Shown: positions 52,933-61,514 of the stretch, piece after piece
Layout: every line of letters begins with the position of its first letter
Numbering within the stretch: the stretch's first letter is position 1
NCBI RefSeq assembly: GCF_026339995.1
Contig: NZ_JAPEPT010000001.1
Location: 1,438,501 to 1,502,500 of the forward strand
Direction of reading: 5' to 3'
Origin: Streptomyces sp. NBC_01481
GTDB lineage: Bacteria; Actinomycetota; Actinomycetes; Streptomycetales; Streptomycetaceae
Length of the DNA: 64,000 nt
Notes under the pieces: generated by a model
The model's input: only the letters and a program-made list of their open reading frames with translations
The model's database searches: none
What the model was told of the DNA's origin: nothing
Position numbers and translations under genes: made by a program

Positions 52933-53553
52933 TCACCACGGCGGTCTGTCGACCCCTGCCGCTGCCGTCGGCCGTCTCTCCACCCGCCGCTGCGCCCGGC
53001 GCCGCCAGAACCGGCGGATCCGCGAGGCCAGGAAGACCACTGTCACCATGCCGAGCGCGAGCAACGTCCCGGCGATGACCGCTGCCGCCACCGGATGGAA
53101 TATCGCGAAGGTGATGATCCCGGCGACGCCCAGATCCTCCGCCGTGCTCACCGCGATATTGCTGAACGGCTCGGGCGAGGCGTTGATCGCCATCCTGCTG
53201 CCGGCCTTGACCAGATGGCTCATCAGCGCGGTCGAGCCGCCGACCGCCCCCGCCGCGAGCTCCGGCAGCGAGCCGCTCTCCCCGGCCAGCAGCGCGGCCA
53301 CGACCGCTCCCGCGACCGGCCGGACCACGGTGTGCACGGAGTCCCATATCGAGTCGACGTACGGGATCTTGTCCGCCACCGCCTCGCAGAGAAAGAGCAC
53401 CCCGGCGACGATCAGGACATCCGTGCGCTGAAGCGACGCGGGCACCTCGTCGGTGAGCCCGGCCGCGCCGAAGACGCCCAACAGGAGGACCACCGCATAG
53501 GCGTTGATCCCGCTGGCCCAGCCGCTGGTGAAGACGAGAGGGAGTACGGACAC
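52933..53553 (-). CDS. DUF4126-family membrane protein
   Basis: 206-aa polytopic membrane protein, about six hydrophobic segments, matching DUF4126 as I remember it: LVFTSGWASGINAYAVVLLLG at the N-terminus, VLFLCEAVADKIPYVDSIWD and GAVGGSTALMSHLVKAGSR. It ends in an Arg-rich cytoplasmic tail. The GTG at 53553 is supported by TACGAT on the minus strand (53561-53566), 7 nt upstream. Function unknown. Confidence 0.82.
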   Translation of the reverse strand: MSVLPLVFTSGWASGINAYAVVLLLGVFGAAGLTDEVPASLQRTDVLIVAGVLFLCEAVADKIPYVDSIWDSVHTVVRPVAGAVVAALLAGESGSLPELAAGAVGGSTALMSHLVKAGSRMAINASPEPFSNIAVSTAEDLGVAGIITFAIFHPVAAAVIAGTLLALGMVTVVFLASRIRRFWRRRAQRRVERRPTAAAGVDRPPW

Positions 53554-53560
53554 GGACGCG

Positions 53561-53566
53561 ATCGTA
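53561..53566 (-). promoter_or_regulatory. -10 element for leaderless DUF4126 mRNA
   Basis: TACGAT on the minus strand, ending 7 nt before the GTG at 53553. Confidence 0.55.
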
Positions 53567-53875
53567 GCCAGTCGCCGCGCTCCGCGGGTGGGGATGAGTG
53601 CGCAGGGCTGAGTATCCGTACCTAGTAGGTGAGATGAGTACGCGCGCGGATGGGGTGTCACCTGCGCAGACGGAAGAGTGGGGACCACGGAGGGGGCGCG
53701 GCGCCGGCACCGCCGACACGGGGCGGCGGAACGGCGCGGCTCCCCTGGCGGATCGGGGGAGTACGGGGGAGTACGGGGACGTGGGGGGAACACCGCCGGT
53801 ACGGCGGGGCTCGGGGGGATCGAGCCTCGCCGGACCGGCGCTTTTCTGTCTCTGTGCTCGTGCTTGCGCCGGGCC
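53567..53875 (+). other. Intergenic region with possible small RNA or small gene
   Basis: A 309-bp gap between DUF4126 and tetR. Plus-strand features: an inverted repeat ACCTA-G-TAGGT (53620-53630) four bases before an ATG at 53634, a hairpin CCGCC/GGCGG (53793-53807), and a short terminator-like hairpin CGCCG/CGGCG (53828-53840) followed by CTTTTCTGTC. The frame from 53634 has no stop before that hairpin, so a transcript of about 210 nt ending there would more likely be noncoding. No known RNA family was recognised. Confidence 0.4.
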
Positions 53876-54505
53876 TCAGCGACCGCTGACGCGGCCGTGC
53901 AGCAGCCGCGACAGGGCGGAGTGCACATCGTCTATCGACCGCTCGGGCTGGAACGCCTGCCAGTCGAGCGCGGCCACCAGCACCATCCCGACGAGCGCGG
54001 CCGCCGTCAGCGGAATGTCGATCTCTTCGCTCAACTCGCCGTTCTCGACGGCCTCCCGCAGCACTGTCTCGACGACGGCGACTGCCTGCTGGCGTACGAC
54101 GAGAAGTGTCGACTGCCAGGCCCGGTTGGTACGCCACAGTTCGGCGACGTACAGCTGGGTGAAGGCCGGATAGCGGTCTATGAAGACCAGACCGGCCCTG
54201 ATCATCGCGTCCAGCGCCTCGACCTTGGTGCCGCCGCGTTCCGCCGTCTCGTCGGCGGCGGACTGGAGCGAGGCGGTGAGCAGGCCGACGCCGTACCGCA
54301 GCAGCTCCTCGAAGAGCTCGGTCTTGCTTTTGAAGTTGTAGTAGACCGTGCCCTTGGCGACCCCGGCGCGTTCGGCGATCTCGTCCACCGTGGTTGCGGA
54401 GAAACCCTGCTCGGCGATGAGCGTCACCGCTGCCTCGTAGAGTTTCGCCCGGGTCGCCCGGCGTCTTGTGCTGGTGCTGTCCTTGGCGTCCATGGCGTCG
54501 TCCAT
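53876..54505 (-). CDS. TetR/AcrR-family transcriptional regulator
   Basis: 209-aa repressor with the TetR DNA-binding region at about residues 15-60 (KLYEAAVTLIAEQGFSATTVDEIAERAGVAKGTVYYNFKSKTELFEELL). The C-terminal ligand domain is helical. ATG at 54505 or 54493. It is third in an operon behind an ABC-type ATPase gene and a YhgE/Pip membrane protein gene and probably binds the 28-bp palindrome in front of that operon (57342-57369). Confidence 0.9.
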   Translation of the reverse strand: MDDAMDAKDSTSTRRRATRAKLYEAAVTLIAEQGFSATTVDEIAERAGVAKGTVYYNFKSKTELFEELLRYGVGLLTASLQSAADETAERGGTKVEALDAMIRAGLVFIDRYPAFTQLYVAELWRTNRAWQSTLLVVRQQAVAVVETVLREAVENGELSEEIDIPLTAAALVGMVLVAALDWQAFQPERSIDDVHSALSRLLHGRVSGR

Positions 54506-54534
54506 GGAATCGATTCTCACAGGTCCGCGCGTTC

Positions 54535-56622
54535 TCACAGGCTCAGCTCGGGGTGCAGCCGGTCGAGCGTCCACACCTGCTTGCGCCGGGCGGAGACCGC
54601 GGTCAGCGCGAGCGCGCCCGCGGTGAAGGCGATCAGCACCGCGCAGGCCTGCCAGACCGGGCCGAGACCGCCGCCGGTGATGAGCCTGCGCAGCGCATCG
54701 ACGACGTAACTCATCGGGAGGAAGGGGTGAATGGCATTGAAGAACCCCGGGCTGGTCTGGACGGGGTAGGTGCCGCCCGCCGAGGTCAGCTGCAGCATCA
54801 GCACCGCCAGGACGAGGATGCGGCCCGCGGCCCCGAAGCGTGCGTTCAGCCACTGGATGATCGCGGCGAAGCAGCAGGTGACGATGGCGAGGAAGCCGAT
54901 GGTCCCGGCCGCGTACGCCATCTTCAGGCCAAGACCCCAGTGCAGTACGGACATCAGTGCCGCCACCTGCGCCAGACCGATCGCGGCGACGGGCAGCCAG
55001 CCGGCCACCGCGATCCGCCAGGCGGAGGCGCCCGCGGCGAGGGCCCGCCGGTTCAGCGGCTGGATGATCATGTACGCGACCATCGCGCCCACCCAGAGGG
55101 AGAGCGGGATGAAGTACGGGGCGAAGCCGGTGCCGTAGTTGGGCGCCTTGTGCAGCGACTGGTTGGCGAGCTTCACCGGGTCGGCCATCACCTCGGTGCG
55201 GCGGTCGCGGTCGTTCTTGCCGTAGTCGGGGATCTTGTCGACGCCGTCGTTGAGTCCGCCGGCCAGCTCGGTCGAACCGTCGGCGAGCTTGAACATGCCG
55301 CCGTCGAGCTTGCCCGCGCCCGTCTTGAGCCTGCCGACACCGGTGTCGAGATCAGTGGAGCCGCTCTTGGCGCTGCTCAGCCCGGTGTGCAGCTTGTCTG
55401 CGCCCTGAGCGACCTTCTTCGCACCCGAGTTGAGGTCGTTGATCTTGCCGACGGCGGACTCCAGGTCCTCGTCGAGGCGCGGTGAGCGCTTGGCGAGATC
55501 GTTCGCCTTCTTCTGCAGATCGGCGAGTTGGCGGTCGAGCTTCTTCAGATCGCCGCTGTTGCCCTTCACCAGCGCGTTGACGTCGTCGGCGATCTTGGCG
55601 ACATCGGCCGCGGTGACCTTGGCCCGCTTGAGGGCGGGGCAGAAGGCGGGGTCGGGGAGGAGGGCGTCCTCGCAGTGCGCCTTGTAGATGGCGCTCAGCT
55701 CGTCGGCCGACTTGTGGGCCAGGGCCGCGGCGCCGGGGGCCGTCTTCACGAGGATGTCGAGGTTGTGGCGTATCGCCTGGGAGGAGTCGGCGACCAGGCG
55801 GGCCGCGTCCCCGATCGCCTTGCCGTTGTCCTTGAGGTACGGGCGCACGTCGGCGGCCACCCCGTTGACCTTGTCGGCGAGCGCCTGGGTGCCGTCGGAG
55901 ACCTGCTGGGAGCCGGTCTCGAGATCGCTCGCGCCCTTGTTCAGCTTGGCCAGGCCGCCGGCCAGCCTGCCACTGCCGTTCTTGGCGTCCTTCAGCCCGT
56001 CCGCGAGATCCTTGGAGCCCTTCTTCGCCTTGCCGATCCCGCCCTTGAGCTGGTCGGCGCCCTTCGCCGCCTTCTCGGTGGCGTCGTGGATGCCGGAGAA
56101 GGAGATGAAGATCCGGTCGAGGAAGGTGCGGGAGGCGTTGACGGAGGCGGCGGTGCGGACCTCGGAGAAGACCGTCCGTGAGATCTGCCCGACGATGTAG
56201 TTGTTGGCGTCGTTCGTACGGACCTGAAGGGCGCCGGTCTCGGGGGAGTCGCCGGAGCTGGAGGCGATGCGCGCGCTGAAGTCCTCGGGCATGGTCAGCG
56301 AGAGGTAGTACGCGCCGTCCTCGACGCCCTTGCGGGCCTCGGTCTCGCTCACCTCGTGCCACTCGAAGACCTTGCTCTCGCGCAGGCCCTTGGTGATCTC
56401 GTCGCCCGCGGCGATCTTCTTGCCGGAGGCGCTGGCACCCTTGTCGTCGTTGACGAGCGCGACGGGGATCTTGTCGAGCTGTCCGTACGGATCCCAGAAG
56501 GACCACAGGTACAGCGCGCCGTACAGCAACGGCAGCAGCAGGACCGCGACGAGCGCGGCGCGCGGCAGCTTCCCCCTGCCGAACCGCTTCAGCTCAAGCG
56601 CGGCCAGTTTCGGCGAGCGCAT
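54535..56622 (-). CDS. YhgE/Pip-type ABC-2 membrane protein
   Basis: 695-aa membrane protein. It has one N-terminal helix (about 20-40), then a long extracytoplasmic region (about 45-470) with heptad-like coiled-coil repeats rich in Lys/Gly/Asp/Leu (GxxKLxxGA pattern in tandem). The C-terminal half has five or six helices of the ABC-2 permease fold. It matches the YhgE/Pip family; Pip is a phage-infection receptor in Lactococcus and relatives are T7SS/EsaA-like (family knowledge). The ATG at 56622 follows GGAGG and lies within the end of the upstream ATPase gene (29-bp overlap). Confidence 0.88.
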   Translation of the reverse strand: MRSPKLAALELKRFGRGKLPRAALVAVLLLPLLYGALYLWSFWDPYGQLDKIPVALVNDDKGASASGKKIAAGDEITKGLRESKVFEWHEVSETEARKGVEDGAYYLSLTMPEDFSARIASSSGDSPETGALQVRTNDANNYIVGQISRTVFSEVRTAASVNASRTFLDRIFISFSGIHDATEKAAKGADQLKGGIGKAKKGSKDLADGLKDAKNGSGRLAGGLAKLNKGASDLETGSQQVSDGTQALADKVNGVAADVRPYLKDNGKAIGDAARLVADSSQAIRHNLDILVKTAPGAAALAHKSADELSAIYKAHCEDALLPDPAFCPALKRAKVTAADVAKIADDVNALVKGNSGDLKKLDRQLADLQKKANDLAKRSPRLDEDLESAVGKINDLNSGAKKVAQGADKLHTGLSSAKSGSTDLDTGVGRLKTGAGKLDGGMFKLADGSTELAGGLNDGVDKIPDYGKNDRDRRTEVMADPVKLANQSLHKAPNYGTGFAPYFIPLSLWVGAMVAYMIIQPLNRRALAAGASAWRIAVAGWLPVAAIGLAQVAALMSVLHWGLGLKMAYAAGTIGFLAIVTCCFAAIIQWLNARFGAAGRILVLAVLMLQLTSAGGTYPVQTSPGFFNAIHPFLPMSYVVDALRRLITGGGLGPVWQACAVLIAFTAGALALTAVSARRKQVWTLDRLHPELSL

Positions 56623-57328
56623 CGGCCGCCCCCTCCTCGTTCGTGCGGATGATGGTCGTGTCCTTGGGCGCCTGGCTGCACACGGCAAGGACCGTCGTGC
56701 CCGCGTCGGCGACGGAGCGCAGCAGCTTCCATGCCTCGGCCCGGTCGGTGTCGGAGAGCTTGAGGTCGGTGTCGTCCACGGCGAGCAGCCGGGGCCGGCC
56801 GATCAGCGCGAGGGCGACGGACAGGCGCAGCGCCTCCAGCCGCTCCAGATCGCGTACGGCGGTGCGCTTCTCCTTGGGGAGCGTTGCCAGGTCGAGCCCG
56901 GCCGCCTCCAGCGCCTCGTCGACACGGCTGCGGGCCGCGGCCAGGCGCTCGGCCCGCGGCCGCAGCAGGGCGCGCAGCGAGACGTCGAAACGGCGCTGCA
57001 GCAGGGCCCGTTCGCGCAGATGCTCGGCGACGGTCAGCGCCGGGTCGAGCTCGCTGACGCCCGGCACGTGGCCGAGCGCGCTGATGCGGCGTACGGCAGC
57101 CATCTTGCGCGGCAGGGCCAGGCCGCCGACCTGGGCATGGCCCTCGGCGGGGCGCATCCGTCCGGTGAGCGCGAGCAGCAGGCAGGTGCGGCCCGAGCCG
57201 GACGGGCCCTCGATCGCGATCAGCGAGCCGGGTTCCGCGTCGATGTTCACCGAGCGGAACGCCCAGCCGCGCGGTCCCTTGAGCCCGAAGTCCTCGGCGG
57301 TGACGGCCGCCCCGTGCGGGCTGTCCAC
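56594..57328 (-). CDS. ABC transporter-like ATPase with atypical Walker A
   Basis: 244-aa ABC-fold protein. The Walker A reads GPSGSGRT (Arg replacing the invariant Lys), the signature region shows LERLEALRLSVALAL instead of LSGGQ, and Walker B is LLAVDDTD. The motif set is degenerate, so ATP hydrolysis may be weak or absent. The GTG at 57328 follows GGGGAGGG. It is the first gene of the operon with the YhgE/Pip permease and TetR genes, and the partner of the permease. Confidence 0.83.
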   Translation of the reverse strand: MDSPHGAAVTAEDFGLKGPRGWAFRSVNIDAEPGSLIAIEGPSGSGRTCLLLALTGRMRPAEGHAQVGGLALPRKMAAVRRISALGHVPGVSELDPALTVAEHLRERALLQRRFDVSLRALLRPRAERLAAARSRVDEALEAAGLDLATLPKEKRTAVRDLERLEALRLSVALALIGRPRLLAVDDTDLKLSDTDRAEAWKLLRSVADAGTTVLAVCSQAPKDTTIIRTNEEGAADALAETGRA

Positions 57329-57341
57329 GTACCCTCCCCCA

Positions 57342-57369
57342 TTTTTGAACTGACTAGTCAGTTCAAAAA
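57342..57369. promoter_or_regulatory. 28-bp perfect palindrome, probable TetR operator
   Basis: Each 14-bp half-site is TTTTTGAACTGACT and its exact complement, with no spacer. It lies 13 bp upstream of the GTG of the first gene of the ABC/YhgE/TetR operon and is the likely autoregulatory site of the TetR encoded at its end. The A/T-rich ends stand out in this GC-rich DNA. Confidence 0.88.
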
Positions 57370-57405
57370 CTACCTCCGATCCCTGACCGAAGCAAAACCG
57401 GCGGT

Positions 57406-58368
57406 TCACCGACCGGTCTGCGGCCCGTCACGGGGATCCATATGAGCCACCATCTCGGTGAGCTGTACGCAGAGCCGCTTGATCTCCTGATGGGTCTTGT
57501 TGCGCTCGGTGATGACCGCCGCGAGCAGCAGGGCGGTCAGTGCCGTGGCGCCGTTGAAAGCCTGCAGCGTGACCATGTTCTCGAGCAGGTCGTGATGGGC
57601 GAACGGGCCGGACTCGCGGGCCGCGGCGAGGATCGCCAGCGTCATCACCAGCAGTGCACACGGCGCCGCACCGGTCAGCTGGAAGCGGAACGCCGCCCAG
57701 ATCAGGAACGGGAAGACGAGAAAGAGCAGGGCCGAACTGTTCGTACCCGTAGCCAGAATCGTCACGAAGAGCGTGCCGAGGAGCAGGGCCGACGCCTCGA
57801 TCCAGCGGCCGATCCCGGCGTCGCCCGGCCACCGGGCCCGGCGCAGGGCGAGCAGGAACGGAGTGACGGCAAGCACCCCCATTGCGTCACCGGTCCACCA
57901 CACCGACCACGTCGGCCAGAAGTCGTCCGCATCCAGCGCCCCGGAGAGCACCAGCACCCCGCTGCCCACGGTCGAGCTGATCAGCATTCCGGCCAGTGCA
58001 CCCAGGAAGATCAGCGCCAGCCCGTCCCGCAGCCGGTCCAGCTCGGTGCGGAAGTCCGCCCGCCGCAGCATCGCGTACGCGCCGAGCGGGGCCAGCGTGT
58101 TGCCGGCGACGATGCCCAGCACCGCGAGCGGGGTGGGGCCGATGGACACATTGACGAGGAAGGCGCCGAGCGCGATGCCCGGCCAGATCCGCGGGCCGAG
58201 GAGGAGCAGACCGGCGAGGGCCACGCCGGTCGGCGGCCACAGGGGCGTGACCTGACCGCGTACCAGCTGCTGCAGAAGCCCGAGCCGGGCGGACCCGTAA
58301 TAGACGGCGGCGACAGCGAGGATCCGCAGCGCAGGAGGTCCATAGCGGCCGATCTCCGCAGTGCGCAT
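57406..58368 (-). CDS. Stand-alone MASE1 membrane sensor protein
   Basis: 320-aa protein with about eight membrane helices of the MASE1 type (WPPTGVALAGLLLLGPRIWPGIALGAFLVN, VWWTGDAMGVLAVTPFLLAL). It ends in a short coiled-coil tail (TERNKTHQEIKRLCVQLTEMVAH). There is no GGDEF, EAL or histidine-kinase output domain, unlike most MASE1 proteins. The ATG at 58368 is chosen; a TTG at 58392 would extend it. It lies 54 bp after the PP2C-phosphatase gene on the same strand and may act with it. Confidence 0.82.
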   Translation of the reverse strand: MRTAEIGRYGPPALRILAVAAVYYGSARLGLLQQLVRGQVTPLWPPTGVALAGLLLLGPRIWPGIALGAFLVNVSIGPTPLAVLGIVAGNTLAPLGAYAMLRRADFRTELDRLRDGLALIFLGALAGMLISSTVGSGVLVLSGALDADDFWPTWSVWWTGDAMGVLAVTPFLLALRRARWPGDAGIGRWIEASALLLGTLFVTILATGTNSSALLFLVFPFLIWAAFRFQLTGAAPCALLVMTLAILAAARESGPFAHHDLLENMVTLQAFNGATALTALLLAAVITERNKTHQEIKRLCVQLTEMVAHMDPRDGPQTGR

Positions 58369-58422
58369 CACAGCAGTCTGCGCTCCCCCCAAGGCTGTGG
58401 CGAGTCAGACGGGGCAGACCGG

Positions 58423-59253
58423 TCACCCGGGCCCCCGCGGGCCGTCGTAGCGGACGACGAGCACGGCGGCGTCGTCGCTGTGACCCGTCCGGTCGGCCAC
58501 CTTGATGACGGTGGCGGCCAGCACGTCGGGGTCGGCGTCGAAGCCCACCTTGACCAGCCGGGCCACCTCGGCCAGTCCGGCCTCCATCGGATAGGTCGGT
58601 CCTTCGACGACCCCGTCGGTGAGCAGGACGAGGACTCCTGGCTCGGTGAGCCGTCGGTGTGTCACCGGATAGAGCTCGCCCGGCAGGACACCCAGGGGCG
58701 GGCCTCCCCGGTCGAGGGCGATGCCCGAGCGGCCGCTCGCCGTGGCCCAGATCATCGGGACGTGGCCCGCCCTGGACACCGTGAGGTCGCTGCCGACCGG
58801 GTCGAAACGAAGGAAGCAGCAGGTCGCGAACAAGCCGCCGCCCATGGAGATCAGCAGGTTGTTGGCGCGGCCGAGCACCTCGCGCGGATCGCTCGTCGTC
58901 TCGGCGATGGCGCGCAGGCTGGTGCGGACCTGCCCCATGAACGCGATGGCTTCCACGTCGTGGCCCTGTACATCGCCGATCGCGAGGCCGAGCGACCCGT
59001 CCATCATCACGAAGGCGTCGTACCAGTCGCCGCCCACGTCGAGACCGTCCCGCGAGGGCGCGTACCGGGCGGCGATGCGCAGGCCGGGTAGGACCGGAAG
59101 CGCGGGCGGGAGCATATGGCGCTGCAGGGCCATGGCCAGCTCTACCCGGGCCCGCTGCAGCTTGATCTGCGCCAGGGCCTGGTCGACGAGCCGGCCGAGG
59201 GTGATCAGCAGATGCTGCCCATCGTCGGGCGGGTCGGCGCGATGTCCGCGCAT
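58423..59253 (-). CDS. SpoIIE/PP2C-family protein phosphatase
   Basis: 276-aa PPM phosphatase of the SpoIIE/RsbU type. Metal-binding motifs: YDVGGDWYD-like (LDVGGDWYDAF, about residue 77), AIGDVQGHD (about 97), LLTDGVVEGP (about 210) and HSDDAAVLVVRYD (about 256). An N-terminal amphipathic helix (about 15-60) precedes the domain; no sensor domain is attached. The ATG at 59253 follows GGAG. Such enzymes dephosphorylate anti-sigma-factor antagonists. The adjacent MASE1 protein may provide the input. Confidence 0.88.
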   Translation of the reverse strand: MRGHRADPPDDGQHLLITLGRLVDQALAQIKLQRARVELAMALQRHMLPPALPVLPGLRIAARYAPSRDGLDVGGDWYDAFVMMDGSLGLAIGDVQGHDVEAIAFMGQVRTSLRAIAETTSDPREVLGRANNLLISMGGGLFATCCFLRFDPVGSDLTVSRAGHVPMIWATASGRSGIALDRGGPPLGVLPGELYPVTHRRLTEPGVLVLLTDGVVEGPTYPMEAGLAEVARLVKVGFDADPDVLAATVIKVADRTGHSDDAAVLVVRYDGPRGPG

Positions 59254-59416
59254 GGTTGCTCCGGGGGCTGGCCGCAGAACTCCTGACTTCACCTTAGCCG
59301 TCGGCCCCGCCCCCGTCCCCACAGAGAACAAGCAGGTCAGAGCCGATTGTCAGTGGCCCCCCTCACGATGGACACATACGGCCACAGTGCCGTCACACGA
59401 CGACAGGAGGTTCGTC

Positions 59417-59956
59417 ATGGCCAGCTCCTACGCAGCAGCCGCACACCGGCGCCGCGCCACCGGCCCTGCCCCCTCACTGACCGGACCGGCGAACGACGTG
59501 CATCCCGTCCTGCGGCGGGCATCGGCACCGCCCGCCGCCCTCGACCTGCTCGCCCAGGCCCGTACGGGACTGGACGAGGCCACCACTCTCCACACGCCGA
59601 ACGAGCGGTACGCCACGGCCCATCTGGCCGCCCTGCGCACCGCGGCCGCGGTCCTCGCCGCCCGCGGCCGGCCCGAGACCAGCACCCGCCGGCGGCAGCG
59701 GATCCGAAGCGCCTGGGAAGTCCTGCCCGAGATAGCGCCCGAACTGACCGAGTGGAGCGCCCTGTTCGCCTCGGGCGCCCGGCGCAGGGCGCGCGCGGAG
59801 GCGGGGATACAGGGCGCGGCCAGCGCCCGCGACGCCGACGACCTGCTCCGTGACGCGGCCATGTTTCTGCGCCTGGTCGAGCGGATGCTGGTGCTCCAGC
59901 CCGTGCTGCCCCAGCCGCGAATCGAGCAGCCGGGGACGGGGGACGCCGTGGGGTGA
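59417..59956 (+). CDS. SAV_6107-type HEPN-domain protein
   Basis: 179-aa helical protein. The central region (about 40-165) LDLLAQARTGLDEATTLHTPNERYATAHLAALRTAAAVLAARGRPE fits the actinobacterial HEPN family that I recall as SAV_6107. The canonical HEPN Rx4-6H RNase motif is not obvious, so catalytic activity is uncertain. AGGAGG at 59405-59410 decides the ATG at 59417. No adjacent nucleotidyltransferase, so it is not a clear toxin-antitoxin pair. It follows a promoter gap after the divergent PP2C gene. Confidence 0.78.
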   Translation: MASSYAAAAHRRRATGPAPSLTGPANDVHPVLRRASAPPAALDLLAQARTGLDEATTLHTPNERYATAHLAALRTAAAVLAARGRPETSTRRRQRIRSAWEVLPEIAPELTEWSALFASGARRRARAEAGIQGAASARDADDLLRDAAMFLRLVERMLVLQPVLPQPRIEQPGTGDAVG

Positions 59957-60061
59957 GACAACGGACCGGCAGAGGCCGGGGGCGGTCGGCGAAGGCAATA
60001 GGGTGGTCTGCGTCTTCACCGTAGAACCGCCCGAGTACAACCGCCCGAGGAGTCAACTGCC

Positions 60062-60820
60062 GTGTCGGACCCGATGCGCCCCCGCGCCTCCCTCCGTACC
60101 GCCGTGGTCTGGGACGTCCTCAAGGACGCCCTCGACCGCCGGGCCAAGGCGAGGGGGACGGATGCCCTGGACGTCCTCGACACCGGCGGCGGCAGCGGCT
60201 ACTTCGCGGTGCCCGTGGCTCAGCTCGGGCACCGCGTCACCGTGGTCGACCCGAGCCCCAACGCGCTCTTCGCGCTGGAGCGCCGCGCCGCCGAAGCCGG
60301 TGTGGCCGACCGGGTCCGCGGCGTCCAGGGCGATATCCACGGCCTGTTCGACGTCGTCGAGCGCGGCGGCTACGACGTGGTGCTGTGCCACGGAGTCCTG
60401 GAGTACGTGGACGACCCGGCCGAGGGCGTACGCAACGCCGTGGACGCGCTCCGGTCCTCCGGCGCCATCAGCCTGCTGGCCGCCGGAATGGGGGGCGCCG
60501 TCCTGGCCAGGGCACTCGCCGGGCACTTCACCGAGGCACGCCAGGCGCTCTCCGACCCCGCCGGACGCTGGGGCGCCGGTGACCCGGTGCCGCGGCGCTT
60601 CACGGCCGAGCAGCTCGCCGAACTTGTCGCGGAGGCGGGCGTCGAGGTCGGCGCCGTGCACGGCGTCAGGGTCTTCGCCGACCTCGTCCCGGGCGTCCTG
60701 GTCGACACCGAGCCCGGAGCGCTCGACGCGCTGCTGAAGCTGGAGGCGGCCGCGGCCGAACTGCCCGCCTTCCACGCCGTCGCCACCCAGCTGCACGTAC
60801 TGGGTGAGAAGCAGGGCTGA
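60062..60820 (+). CDS. Class I SAM-dependent methyltransferase
   Basis: 252-aa Rossmann-fold methyltransferase. The SAM-binding motif I is VLDTGGGSGYFAVPVA (about residue 38), followed by VVDPSPNAL, then a motif IV-like YDVVLCHGVLEYVDDP. Substrate unknown. The GTG at 60062 follows CGAGGAG (11 nt spacing); a TAGGGT -10 candidate lies at 59999-60004. Confidence 0.87.
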   Translation: MSDPMRPRASLRTAVVWDVLKDALDRRAKARGTDALDVLDTGGGSGYFAVPVAQLGHRVTVVDPSPNALFALERRAAEAGVADRVRGVQGDIHGLFDVVERGGYDVVLCHGVLEYVDDPAEGVRNAVDALRSSGAISLLAAGMGGAVLARALAGHFTEARQALSDPAGRWGAGDPVPRRFTAEQLAELVAEAGVEVGAVHGVRVFADLVPGVLVDTEPGALDALLKLEAAAAELPAFHAVATQLHVLGEKQG

Positions 60821-60990
60821 TCAGCGGCGCAACCGCACATGGAGTACGCCACACACCACCCGATCGTGGCCTTCGCCCCGTATGATCGGGGGACACCATC
60901 CGGCATGACGGATCGGAGGTTGGGGAATCTACGCCTCAGCACCTGAGCCGCCATGGCGGCCCGGACTGGCGAATTGGGTTAGAGGGCGGG

Positions 60991-61019
60991 TTTCACGGGG
61001 GCGATTCCCTGCCTATCCT
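60991..61019 (+). promoter_or_regulatory. Promoter for the DUF3040 gene
   Basis: TTTCAC (60991-60996), a 17-bp spacer and TATCCT (61014-61019), 51 bp before the GTG. The 170 bp before it (60821-60990) show nothing else recognisable. Confidence 0.5.
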
Positions 61020-61070
61020 GAAAGGGCCGCATACCGGTCGCCCCCCGCGGCCGACGACTAGGAGGACTCC

Positions 61071-61478
61071 GTGCCGCTCTCGGAGCACGAGCAGCGAATG
61101 CTCGAGCAGATGGAGCGAGCGCTGTACGCCGAAGATCCCAAGTTCGCTACAGCGCTTGAGGGAAGCGGGCTGCGTACGTACACCCGACGACGGGTCTACC
61201 AAGCAGTCGCGGGCTTCCTGGTGGGTATCGCGCTCCTCATGGCCGGAATGGTCGCGCAGCAGATCTGGATCAGCGTGGTGGGTTTTCTCGTCATGCTCGG
61301 CTGTGCGGTTCTCGCGGTCACCGGATGGCGCAAGGCGCCCAAACCGGGTGAGCAGCAGACCCTGGGGGACACGGCAGCCACGGCTCGCCGTCGGCCCCGC
61401 CAGCGCCGGTCGATGATGCACCGGATCGAGGAGCGGTGGCAGCGCCGCCGCGACGAGCAGGGTGGCCAGGGCCGCTGA
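61071..61478 (+). CDS. DUF3040 membrane protein
   Basis: 135-aa protein: N-terminal LSEHEQRMLEQMERALYAEDPKFATAL (the DUF3040 signature), two adjacent membrane helices (about 45-65 and 68-86) and a basic C-terminal tail rich in Arg/Gln. GTG at 61071 follows CTAGGAGGACT. DUF3040 proteins usually lie next to actinobacterial division and cell-wall clusters; function unknown. In S. coelicolor this region leads towards the dcw cluster (from memory). Confidence 0.88.
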   Translation: MPLSEHEQRMLEQMERALYAEDPKFATALEGSGLRTYTRRRVYQAVAGFLVGIALLMAGMVAQQIWISVVGFLVMLGCAVLAVTGWRKAPKPGEQQTLGDTAATARRRPRQRRSMMHRIEERWQRRRDEQGGQGR

Positions 61479-61514
61479 GCCGATCGGCGGCAGCAAGCGG
61501 AACACACGACATAA

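Noticed and set aside
53634..54173. Plus-strand ORF from ATG 53634 reading into the tetR gene
   Set aside because: After about 80 codons it runs antisense through tetR with no stop at the terminator-like hairpin, and its composition is Gly/Arg/Ser-rich. Kept only as part of a possible sRNA or small-gene region.
59417..59956. HEPN protein as the toxin of a toxin-antitoxin pair
   Set aside because: No nucleotidyltransferase (MNT) or antitoxin-like gene is adjacent, and the Rx4-6H motif is not clear.
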